DNA from: Aplectana chamaeleonis
Lineage: Eukaryota > Nematoda > Chromadorea > Rhabditida > Cosmocercidae
DNA length: 64,000 nt
Assembly (NCBI GenBank): GCA_029168955.1
Contig: JAPDOI010000417.1
Span: 310,001-374,000, forward strand
Reading direction: 5' to 3'
Part shown: positions 25,001 through 34,110 of the stretch, one piece after another
How the letters are laid out: each line of letters starts with the position of its first letter
Numbering within the stretch: position 1 is the first letter of the stretch
Notes under the pieces: generated by a model
The model's database searches: none
What the model saw: only the letters and a program-made list of their open reading frames with translations
Told to the model about the DNA's origin: nothing
Translations under genes and position numbers: made by a program

Positions 25001-28000
25001 GATATGTTACATGTAACTTAAATGGCAGAATATATGTCGCAAGTAACTTAAATCAGCGAAGACGCTTATTCCAAGGGGGTGGAAGTCCATCGTACTCGCG
25101 TGGTCACGCTTACGACTGGCCACTCCAGCAGGGAAGGGCCCGCAGAGCATTTCTTTGGCGAATTGTGTGGTCTGGGACGCGCTCCCTGCGTCGCGTTTCG
25201 TCTGCGTCACGTGATGGCCACCCGTGTTGAAAATTTAAATGTATGCTACATGTAACATATACTTTATCTACATGTAATGTATATTTAAGTTACATGTAAT
25301 ATAAATGTATATCGCATGTATTATAAATGAAAGTTACTTGGGACATTCAAGTAAGTTACATTTATATTACAAGTAAATTGATTTGATTTTTCTAAGTACC
25401 CGCCCATTTCCTTGTTGGTCGTTGAGGAAGTGGCTGGGGCGGGCATAGCACAGCCAAGTTTGGAGGCCGTATACGACTATCTGGAGCTCATTTTTAGCCA
25501 TTATTTCGACATTATTGTTGCAATGGACCTCGGTACATTGGTTTTCCGCTGAAAACTCAAAAACCATTTTTATCGTGAACACTGTCTTTTAAATTTTCAA
25601 ATAAATTTCAACGTTCAGACATCGTCGATTAGCGCTCTGCGGCGTAAATTTGAGATCAGCGTTCAACGAAGGCCTTCAGAAAATCTCCGATATGCCCGAG
25701 TACGTTTTAATAATTATGACGTGATATGTTTCGGGTTGTTTTTGATTTCGAAATTCTCAATGCCGTTTCCCATTATAGAGTCGGACTGAAGAGTCACGCT
25801 TGAGACCGACTTCTGTAGACTTCTCATCACACTCAACAAGGATCTCCAGCAGAGATGTGACACCACTCCAACCAGCTCCTCGTCTGATTAGGGCTCCACC
25901 TCCGAGACCTATCCCAGAACCAGCCGACCAAATAGGACATACGGTCAGCAAGCTGGTACCTTCTCCCTATTCTCAGGTCATGGAGTCGGACCCGTATGGA
26001 TCAAAGCGAGTCACCAATAATGCGAGTCAGGCTAAGCCATTCCGGGTTCTCGAGGTAGGTCAACCATTAACACCTATCTATGACGTTCATAAGATGATCG
26101 CGCACATTAAAGGTTCTTAATCGAGCTGATACTACCAAAGTTTCGGACAACAACAATGATGACATACCAGAATTCATCAAAATCGGCCGACGTCTCCGGC
26201 GGAATTCTGCTCATCTAGGAGAGCTCGAATATGGTCACGATTACGCGCATCCTATGCCTGAGAAAGTCGTACCCGATAAGAAGCCGGATGCACATATGCG
26301 AGAAGTACACAAAGGTAATGGGGGTGATCATATTTGCAAAAAGGTAACTTAGTGGAGGAGACATGTAACTTCCGACATCAGCCAGAATTCGCGATAAGCT
26401 GTGGAAATTCGGCTTCAAATTTCCGATCTAATAGGATGTGAGGATCAGACGATTCGGGACCAGACTACTTAGTTTGAATTCCACCCCTTTTACTCACTCA
26501 GGCAGTCCTCGGCCCCGAGCCGCACCGAACAGGAATCGGAGCCGCCTGACAGTTCGGCTCGTTCTCCCAATCTCCGGGCCACTGGTGTTGCTGTTCGGGC
26601 GTACCGGAGCAGCTCGGACAGCAACAGCAGTGGCTCGGAAAGCAACAGTAGTGGCCCGGTCAGCAACAGAAGCCGACTCGCAGATTGGGAACTCGAGCCG
26701 AATTGTCAGGCGGCTCGGAGCCGATAATCACCTGAGCATGTTCCGGACAATAATATTCTTCATTTTCAACCTAGTGTAAGCCCACAGAGGCAGGAGTCAA
26801 TATAGTACCGTGACTCTTGAATTCATCCAGACAATACCTTCGAGGATTGAGGGCAGTATCCACGATAATTTTTTATTCTTCGTTTTTTTTTTCGCCTGAA
26901 AGCGAAAGGTCTGGGTCTTATTAGAGCGATTGGGTCGAAGGAACGAACAAAAACGGGCCCGAAAGAGCCCTTGTCGGTTCCGAAATCCGCTCGCGCTAGT
27001 CCTTTCTTATCAATCGATGCGTATCTGGTACCCGCGAGCATAACTTCGTTGGGTGGAGCCATGTACTCCACCAACCTTCACTCCTGGGCAGGTAAAGTGA
27101 GGAACCTTCATCATTGAGAAAACCGGTGACAGTCGGCGAAACGATCCGAAAAAGAATGAACGTGACCGACACTCAAGTCATTTTCACGATTGGGTGGGTG
27201 TCTTTGCCGGTTTTTCGGCCATAACTTTTTTACCCTGAAAGATAGCCCTTCGGTGAAGGCTGTTTTTGAAATCCCCATAAAATTCTGCATCGAATAGCCT
27301 TTTCCGCCTTAAAAAATACTTTCCCCTTCTACCAGCCGCTTTCAGTTTATAAAGGGCATTTTTTTTTCGCCTGATATTATCGGTTTTTCGTTCATAACTT
27401 TGTTGTGCTTGGAGATAGACCTTTGGTGACGGTTGTTTTCGAAATCTCGATAGAATTCTGCGTCGACTGGTGTTTGCAGTTTGGTAAAATATTCTCTCGA
27501 TCCCTCAGCCTAATTCATTTTACGAAACACCGGTTTTTCGCCTATAACTCTTCAACCGTTGAAGATCGGGAGGGTTCAGGTGAAGGTTGTTTCTGAAATC
27601 TACGTGAAATTCTGCGTCGAATGACATAACGAGTTCCTAAGTTTGCTTCCTCCATAAGCCAGCAAGGTCGATGGAGCCGAGCTCCATAGTTATCTCCATA
27701 GGGTGCTTTCGCCGCTATGGTGTAAATAGGAGACGCAGGGTTCTCTTGGAGCCTACAGCGGGACTCGGCAAGCAAAGTTAGAAACCCGATATATCACTCG
27801 ACGCAGAATTATACGTGGATTTCGAAAACAACCTTCACCACAACCCTATCTTCAACGGTTGAAGAGTTATGGGCGAAAAACCGGTGTTTCATAAAATGAA
27901 TTAGGCCGAAGGATCGATAAAATATTTTTCCAAACTTGAAACACTAGTCGACGCAGAATTTCATCAGGATTCCAAAAACAACCTTTACCAGAGGTCTATC

Positions 28001-31000
28001 TCCAAGCACAAAAAAGTTATGGACGAAAAACCGATAATTTCAGCCAAAAAAAATGCACCTTATAAACTAAAAACGGCTGGTAGAAGGGGGACGTATTTTC
28101 CAAAACAGAAAACGCTATTCAATGCAGAATTTTATGGGGATCCAAAAACAACCTCCACCAAAAGGCTATCTTTCAGGGTAAAAAAGTTGTGGACGAAAAA
28201 CTGATTGCTTTTGGTGAAAGAAACGTTACTTCTTAATATGAAATCGGCTGAGAGATGGGAACGTATTTTTCTCAAATTGAAAACATTATTCAACGCTAAA
28301 TTCCACGGAGACTTTGGAAACAGTTCCGTTCGAAGATTCGTTTTGAAGGGCTAACCTTTTATGAGCGAAGAACGGGTAGTTTTACAAAAATCGCTTGGAA
28401 AAATTTTCCGAAAAATTTTGACTTCAAGACAGCTCAAAGGAAATTTTTCATGACCTAGCCGATCATTCCATTAAGAATATTGAATTTCAAAAGTAGGTCA
28501 TCTAACGAAAAAAATATGTTTCAAAATTAATGGAGAAATATACTGAAGGCAAGAAAAGAGGATTCAGAAAACGTCAAATTTTGAAGTTGCAAGTCTATAG
28601 GGAACCTTCACCATTCTCCACTCAGGTATCCTAAACAACCTTCACCTCTAGGACCGCTGTCTCCACTCCAACGAACCTATGCCCGCGAGTAAGCGAATAC
28701 TCCAGAGGCCAAATTCATCATTGCATCAACCGTGGGTTTGTGAATTTGGGTTGGGTTACGCGCCAGCATTAGCGCGCGTGTACACGAGCTAAACCCAACC
28801 CAAATCGACAAACCCGGGCCTGACGCAATGATGAATCCGGCCTCAGAAAGTAAGCCGGGTGGGCGACCACACCGTGCGATTGAAGCACATGGCTAGCAAA
28901 CAGGCGGTCGTTGCCGCTGAGCAGAGCGACGCAGCCGCGTGTCGCAAAAGTATACCATTGGCCTTATTCTATCATGTCGAAAATCGTCGAGAATCAATTT
29001 TAGCCGCGTTTCCACTTCGTATTGCCGAGATACCAACACTATCCAGTAGTGCTCGCATTGTTAACGATGACTTCTACGAAGACCGCGCTCCAGAAGCTAG
29101 CTTCCTTGACACTGTGTCGCCTCCAGATCCAGATTCAGCCAGGTAAGAGTCATACGCTTAGACGAATTCGACGTATTTTTTCACGATTTCTTTAGGACAT
29201 CACATAATCCGAATCCAGAATCGACTGTTTTCGTACGAACTGATGATCTTCCATCAGCCACCGACGCCAGCCCACCTCCCGAAGAGCCGAAACCTTCCCT
29301 AGTGAGTAGAACTTCTCCAAGATGCGTGTGACTCACGCGGTGACTAATTACTTCTATCGCGAACTTTCATGTCGTTGTAGGAAACCGATTTCAAAGAGGG
29401 CAACGACTACTTCCCAAGAGCTTATGCTACAACAGACATTCGGCTCTCATCAAATTTACCACAACTCACATCACCGCAAATTATTCCTCAGAACAATGGT
29501 AAGACTCCGTTGTGGTTACTTGGCACGCGTCGCGCCGCAGCGGCGCTGCGCATGCTATCACGCGGCGTCGTGGCAGGTTTTCTAAACCTGTGCCAAGTAT
29601 CTTCCCTCTGCTTTCTTTTGGAGTGAACTCCATACATGCTCAAGAACAACTTCAGATGACAGCGGAGTTGCTGAAATGCAGCGGTTATTGAACAAGTTTC
29701 AACGCTCACGTGATGAGCGTCAGTTAGAGAGGCTGTCTGAACTACCATCGAATCTACCTTCATCAAATCAACAGGTAACTTCTGCATTTCACGATTACTT
29801 TGACTACAGTCAGACTCCGAACTTTCAGCGATCGTTCGTCCCTGCTGTTGTGGGTGTTCGACATACTGGTTCATCGAGTGAATTCGGTGCTCGACATCTT
29901 TACAATGACACTTCCATACATAAACCAAACATTGTCAGCATTTCCGTGCGGAGTGATGGACCATCATTCCAGAGTCAACAACGTCAGTACCCAATGAGTT
30001 CTGTCAGGCACTAGTGCAGAAGTGATTTACACGCTTTCAGATTCACAAGACAATGCCTCAGTAATGCTGAGGCGACCTGCTCCAGCTCCACCAATACTAC
30101 CCTGGGCGTCACCAGTTCCTCATCCAGAACAGCCCCGAAAAAGTCTCTCAGCAAAGTACATCGAGGAGAAGTCAAAAGTCATCACACCGCCCGCACGAGA
30201 AAAGCCTTATGGTGATGAGATCACCGAATTGAAAACGGTATATATATCATACTTTCTGCAAGTTTCTCGTTTACATATTGTTGCTGTCTTGTTAGATCAC
30301 ACTAAACTTGGTGGAGGATTTCGAAAGACTTGCAAATGTTTTAGGTAGCAACTCCTAAATCACAAAACGACCAAGTATCAGTAGAGGAAATTTCAACGCT
30401 ATCTCCAGTCAACTGTGATGGACTTCTTGATGGTGGCTCCTCGTCACACCTTTTTCTCAAGGTATGGTACTACGCAATCGTACGGAAACTTCCTGATACT
30501 GGTGCGCGCTTCAGCACATCATTGCGGACCGGTTGTGTGGAAAATGACTATACCAGGGCATTCCATGATATCCTTTCCCTGCCACGATGCATACCGCCTG
30601 ATCAAACTCCTCCTGTAATCAACACACCCACAGAATCTGTTAGGGCCATATTCCTTCAATTCTAGAATCTTATAACCTTCCCCTTCGTCTTCCTCTTTAT
30701 CCATGTCCTTTTTTCAACACTCCATCCCATCTGCTTTATGTCCACGGAATCGTGAAAAAAAGCATTCGCTCTTCTACAACAACTATCCATCTGTTTTAGT
30801 CGTTTACGTGCGAAATTGTGGCATTGCAGACTGCAAGTTCTAATGCGGACGGTTGCGTCGCGGCTGTCATCAAGAGTAGTGCTCAACTGCTCAATCAGTG
30901 ACGCCTGTTGGACTGAAGACGCCAAATGCGAGCTCTCAAATGCCCCTAATGAGCCAGATATAGAAAGAATCCGCTCTGGGGCGCCCACAGCAAGATGCCA

Positions 31001-32371
31001 CTTTGACACGCCCCTTGGACGATCCCTCGACCACAACAGTAGAAAGATGAGCGATGGTTTTCGAGATATAGCTCTCATCTTCTCTTTAGTCTCAGCCTCT
31101 GTCTGCATTCAAGTACGCTCCCACACACTGGTAGCGAATGAAATGAATTACAATCCTCGGACAACTGGTCCGCCATGATTTCGCCGCTCAAATTCAGGTG
31201 CTTTTCGAGGGGTCATGACTCGGTTCGTATGGGGTTTTGTGCAATCTCAGAGGTATCATTGGATTCAGCATGGGACCGCCTTCAAAATAAGCATGGAATC
31301 TCGGTGGTCGTTTCGAGGGTGTACTGCGCCTTTGAACACCCGTGGCAAAACCGCAACCAGATTTTTGTCGCCAGAGCGATGCATCCGGATCATACACTAG
31401 ACACAATGCAGTCCACATTATCCCCTTGCATCGGCTACGAAGATAACTTCATCTTGTTACAAACATCGCAATGTGTGCTAAACCCTGCATCACTACAGGG
31501 TTTTCTGAAAAGCTTAAATTGATGTGACAATGTAACACACTTCGCGAGAACGACCGAAAGGTCCGTATCACAGTTAATTTCTCCAGAATTCGGAGACCAC
31601 TTGCTATGATAGTAGCGAAGACGACAACGACGACGACGAGATGCCGCGAACAGAACGCCCTGATCCCATTGACTTCGACAGTGTGGTGAGCCTCCTTTAA
31701 TCATTTTCGGATCCTTGTAAGTGAGCTCTCTCTCTATGGATTAATTCATAGCTACTCGCTGGTGATGGCAACCCAATTCGTCACACCCTGCTCAGTCTCG
31801 TGATGGAAGAAGATATTCCGGCGCTAATGGAGGCAATGAATGAAACGGTATCGATTTTACAAAAATACATCTGAGACACGCACGCGTTGTGTCGACGCAC
31901 GCGCTAACTGCAGAGTGTAAATTAACCGTTGGTGTATATTCAGTACACCTGCGAGTTCGAGGATCTTGACAACCAAGTTCCCTCCACTTCTTCAATACTG
32001 CATCCTCCCGAAGCCAGGAAAGAACGCAGGAAAGCTCGACAGGCAAGTCCCTAAAAGCTCTGGGGCATATAGTAGAATGGCGTTACCATCCTATTCGTTT
32101 CAGGTGTCATCAATACGTTTTGAGGATGCAAGCCCCAAGGTCTACACCTATTTGGATGAGGTATCAGCGATTGTTAAAAAGGAATGGGTAGAGGGCGTTC
32201 ACGTCGATTACGAAGTGAATAATCCTTTCGCTTTTCAAGATGTTTGACTCTGATATTCAACGACACTTTCAGACATATCAAAGCATCATCGCCGCCGAAG
32301 TGGAAGAGTATAGGAGTATGATGGCTGGCTTACAACAATGGAAAGAAAAAATGGCGGCGCAGGGTCAGTGA
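21496..32371 (+). CDS. 20-exon gene for an unrecognised 971-residue, low-complexity protein
   Basis: Exons: 21496-22054, 22205-22287, 24318-24417, 24475-24545, 25619-25699, 25779-26054, 26113-26314, 28652-28688, 28897-29142, 29196-29301, 29381-29498, 29656-29774, 29829-29982, 30041-30237, 30345-30461, 31587-31685, 31752-31847, 31944-32042, 32104-32160, 32273-32371. All junctions keep one frame, the total is 2916 bases, and the last codon is TGA. Introns start GT (one GC) and end AG. The product is rich in Pro, Ser, Arg and Asp, with no signal peptide or membrane segment. Basic or amphipathic patches occur (EKLKAKFQRL in exon 2, ALRRKFEIS in exon 5, RLLNKFQRS in exon 12), an acidic EDDNDDDE run in exon 16, and a helical, charged last exon. 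This suggests a cytoplasmic or nuclear scaffold, but I do not recognise the family. Exons before 21496 cannot be excluded. Confidence 0.75.
22205..22287 (+). CDS. Exon 2 of the 20-exon gene
   Basis: Preceded by TCCTTTTAG and followed by GTAGGC. Encodes EYGPGIVEKLKAKFQRLSG, an amphipathic Lys-rich segment that looks like the best-conserved short motif of the protein. It ends in phase 0. Confidence 0.72.
22660..23070 (+). mobile_element. TTAA MITE, GGCAGC family, copy 3 (intronic)
   Basis: TTAAAGGCAGCAGACACCAT at the left and GAGCGTGTCTGCTGCCATTAA at the right. It shares TTGAGATAACTACGTT and TAATAAAATCGATACCATTT with the copies at 12.8 and 15.1 kb, but the interior is clearly diverged. It lies in intron 2 of the 20-exon gene. 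Confidence 0.7.
23418..23860 (+). mobile_element. Truncated GGCAGC-family MITE, copy 4 (intronic)
   Basis: It begins TCAAAGGCAGCAGACATGCT, follows the same internal order as copy 3 (GTAACTACGTTACTGGAG, GGCTCCCGC), and fades out near 23860 without the right terminal repeat. Confidence 0.55.
24067..24221. mobile_element. MITE, GGGACAGGGGCTCTCTACAC family, copy 1 (intronic)
   Basis: The ends are GGGACAGGGGCTCTCTACAC and GTGTAGAGAGCCCCTGTCCC, perfect. The arms include ACCGAGGGAGGAGTTGT. It sits between two AACGTGTTAACG-rich flanks (23880-23930 and 24240-24290) that may be the arms of an older element. A second copy is at 45437-45591. Confidence 0.82.
24724..25396. mobile_element. TTACTTGTAA inverted-repeat element, copy 2 (intronic)
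   Basis: Begins CTCAAAAAAAATGAAAACAC and ends GATTTGATTTTTCTAAG. It has the same internal order as the copy at 1523-2378, including GGTCTGGGACGCGCTCCCTG and TGCGTCACGTGATGGCCACC in the core. It lies in intron 4 of the 20-exon gene. Confidence 0.75.
25779..26054 (+). CDS. Exon 6 of the 20-exon gene
   Basis: Ninety-two codons with both ends in phase 0. It is rich in Arg, Ser and Pro (RLIRAPPPRPIPEPA), with the character of an SH3- or WW-ligand-type linker. The acceptor is CATTATAG and the donor GTAGGT. Confidence 0.7.
26535..26730. repeat. Intronic inverted repeat, GGAGCCGCCTGACA family
   Basis: TCGGAGCCGCCTGACAGTTC, GGCTCGTTCTCCCAATCT is mirrored by AGATTGGGAACTCGAGCCGA, ATTGTCAGGCGGCTCGGA. 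The centre carries GCTCGGACAGCAACAGCAGT-type short tandem repeats. It lies in intron 7. Confidence 0.7.
27209..28380. repeat. Large intronic fold-back built of tandem ~150-bp units
   Basis: The left arm (27209-27640) holds three units, each with GGTTTTTCG, CATAACT, a TGAAGGTTGTTTTTGAAAT-like block and AAATTCTGCGTCGA. The right arm (27790-28380) holds the inverted units (TTATGGGCGAAAAACCGG, AAAACAACCT) plus one extra diverged unit. The loop is about 27640-27790. It lies in intron 7 of the 20-exon gene and has no coding capacity that I can support. Confidence 0.65.
28652..28688 (+). CDS. Exon 8, a 37-base micro-exon
   Basis: It follows CACCTCTAG and precedes GTAAGC. It encodes PLSPLQRTYAR and converts phase 1 to phase 2, which is exactly what the flanking exons (ending 26314 and starting 28897) require. 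That phase match is the main support; length alone would not be convincing. Confidence 0.55.
28702..28845. mobile_element. Short intronic MITE
   Basis: GGCCAAATTCATCATTGC...TTTGGGTTGGGTT is mirrored by AACCCAACCCAAAT...GCAATGATGAATCCGGCC. It occupies most of intron 8. Confidence 0.7.
28897..29142 (+). CDS. Exon 9 of the 20-exon gene
   Basis: The acceptor is ATGGCTAG and the donor GTAAGA. It encodes KQAVVAAEQSDAA through an Asp/Pro-rich end (TVSPPDPDSA). The acceptor lacks a good pyrimidine tract, so the 5' border is less certain than the rest. Confidence 0.6.
29508..29600. repeat. Small intronic inverted repeat
   Basis: TACTTGGCACG...CGCCGCAGCGGCG and ACGCGGCGTCG...GTGCCAAGTA form an imperfect hairpin that fills most of intron 11 (29499-29655). 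Confidence 0.45.
30890..31290 (+). mobile_element. Decayed intronic copy of the CACAGTCCAA-family MITE
   Basis: The order GAGCTCTCAAATGCCCC, GGGGCGCCCACA, GATGCCACTTTGACACGCCC and CTCGGACAACTGGTCCGCCA follows the copies at 37704-39119. The terminal repeats are not preserved, so the limits are approximate. It lies in intron 15. Confidence 0.6.
32104..32371 (+). CDS. Last two exons, with an alternative read-through C-terminus
   Basis: Exon 19 (32104-32160) encodes SSIRFEDASPKVYTYLDE. Exon 20 (32273-32371) encodes a charged helical end (IIAAEVEEYRSMMAGLQQWK and onward) and TGA. The intron between them is open in frame as far as a TGA at 32245-32247, so retention would give a different ~29-residue tail. 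S-I-R-F resembles a protein phosphatase 1 RVxF docking core only weakly. Confidence 0.6.
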
Positions 32372-32799
32372 AGGTTTCTCCTCAAAACTGGTTGAATTTG
32401 TTCCTATGCTTTCTGCATTGAAGGAGTGATAATGCTACTACATCCACGGAAACAAAAATTTTGATGATTCAGTGTCATTAAATAGTGTTCGACCTTCTCG
32501 TTCAAATGTCAAATCTCGGCTATAATGGCTCACTTAATTCACACTTGCAATTTTAAAAAAAGCTCGATAAACCCCAGCGTTGTCCGTGCAAAAATAATAG
32601 ACAGCTTTAAAGCCAAAGCGTAGAATTTCGGGTTATTTAGGGAGCTGCAAGCGGAATGTGGGTTTACTCGTCGAAATTCTCAGGTTTACCGTAGGTTACG
32701 GTGGTACCACGCAATATAGGGAGTGAAGCCTAACTTGAAATTGCGACATTCGGCAAACGGACATCAATTTCGTAAACAACAACCCAACTAAAGGCTCAT
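32372..32799. other. Downstream flank of the 20-exon gene
   Basis: This probably holds the 3' untranslated region. No close AATAAA was seen; the nearest clear one is at about 33165. Confidence 0.35.
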
Positions 32800-33528
32800 T
32801 CATAGCAGGTCGCTTCGACTAGTCGCGGCACTGCCAACAGGTACAAAACCCGTCGCGGCAACAGATCCTGCACTGAATCGCGACGGGTTGGAACAGTTTG
32901 CAGTTTCAGTCACGATCGCCAAGCGACTGGGGTATTTGTCGAAGCGACCTGCTCGATTTTGTTAGGTCGCTTCGACTAGTCGCGTGGCTTCCATGATGGA
33001 AGCGATTCGTCTAGTCGAAGCGACTAGGCCGTAATCTTTCGTCAAGACATGGTGTATTCGGCGCCAAATCGCGGACGTCACAGCTCATCCACATAAAAAA
33101 CGGCATGTGAAAGGGAAAAACGAGTATTTCTTACACATTTGCGATTATAGAGATGAGAAAGTTCAATAAAGCTACCGAGAAATCACATTTCATGCAGAGC
33201 TTTCGGCTATTACTAACGTTAGTTGAAGTTTTATGTTGCTGTACAAGCAAATTGCATCCCGTCGTCTTTTGAAGCCATGTTTTTGTTGGAAAACTATGCA
33301 AGACTAATTTATTCAGAAGATTAAGGCACCGAAGTCACAAAAAATCAGGAGGAATCAGCAAAAACCGAGAAAAAGAGTTTTTTTAAAAACTTTTGCGGCG
33401 TTGTCCGCAATTTTCCGTATTTTTTACTCAAAACTGCGGCCGCCCGAGCGACTCGAAGTCAGTGGACGAAGCGATTTCAAATCGCGGCAGTTTTGTTGGT
33501 GTCGAAGCGACCAGCTATGGATGAGCCT
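32800..33528. mobile_element. ~730-bp element with GAGGCTCATCCATAGC ends
   Basis: AAAGGCTCATTCATAGCAGG, TCGCTTCGAC is inverted at the right as GTCGAAGCGACC, AGCTATGGATGAGCCTC. The motif AGGTCGCTTCGACTAGTCGC recurs inside (32810 and 32963). No transposase frame is present. Confidence 0.65.
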
Positions 33529-33983
33529 CAACTCCTGCAGAAGAATTTTGAGCCAAATCTGAGACTCGGACTGAGCTACCATATACCCACCGTAATCTAC
33601 CGCAAGCTGTCAAAAATTGATTTACAGACCTCAGAGTCGTGCTGAACACTGCAGATAACCTCCCGGGAAAAAAATTGAGCCACATCTATCGTATCCTCCC
33701 GGAAATCGTTGAAAGTCGCCTTTTGTTCTGAAGGTTTACCCCCGAACATGTCAAAAGTCGACAGATAAACCTCACTAGGGACTGATCCTACTACAAACTG
33801 GAGTTTCGAAAATTAGTCTGTTGAGTGTTGTGGGGAAAATTGAAAAAGAAACAATCGAAACTCTGGTAAATTACCTCAATGCAACTGGGTAGATCAAAAA
33901 CGACAAAAAAAGTAATTTTCTGGATTTTAGAAGTTCAACTATTGCTCACCCAAAATTTTTCTAGGAGAGGTAACATCGGAATG

Positions 33984-34110
33984 GATCGTGAAGAGACTTT
34001 GCGTTCACTGTTGAAGGTTGGCGCAAACTCGGTGCACCTATGTTATAGCATATGGCACCCAGCTTGCGGCAACCTTCAACAGTGAACGCTAAGTCTCTTC
34101 ACCATCCATG
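33984..34110. mobile_element. MITE, GGCGCAAACTCGGTGC family, copy 2
   Basis: ATGGATCGTGAAGAGACTTTG, GTTCACTGTTGAAGG is mirrored by CCTTCAACAGTGAACGC, AAGTCTCTTCACCATCCAT, with GGCGCAAACTCGGTGCAC in the centre. Its arms match each other well. Confidence 0.75.

Noticed and set aside
32104..32160. Protein phosphatase 1 docking site in exon 19
   Set aside because: S-I-R-F fits the RVxF core only loosely and no other phosphatase-binding feature was seen.
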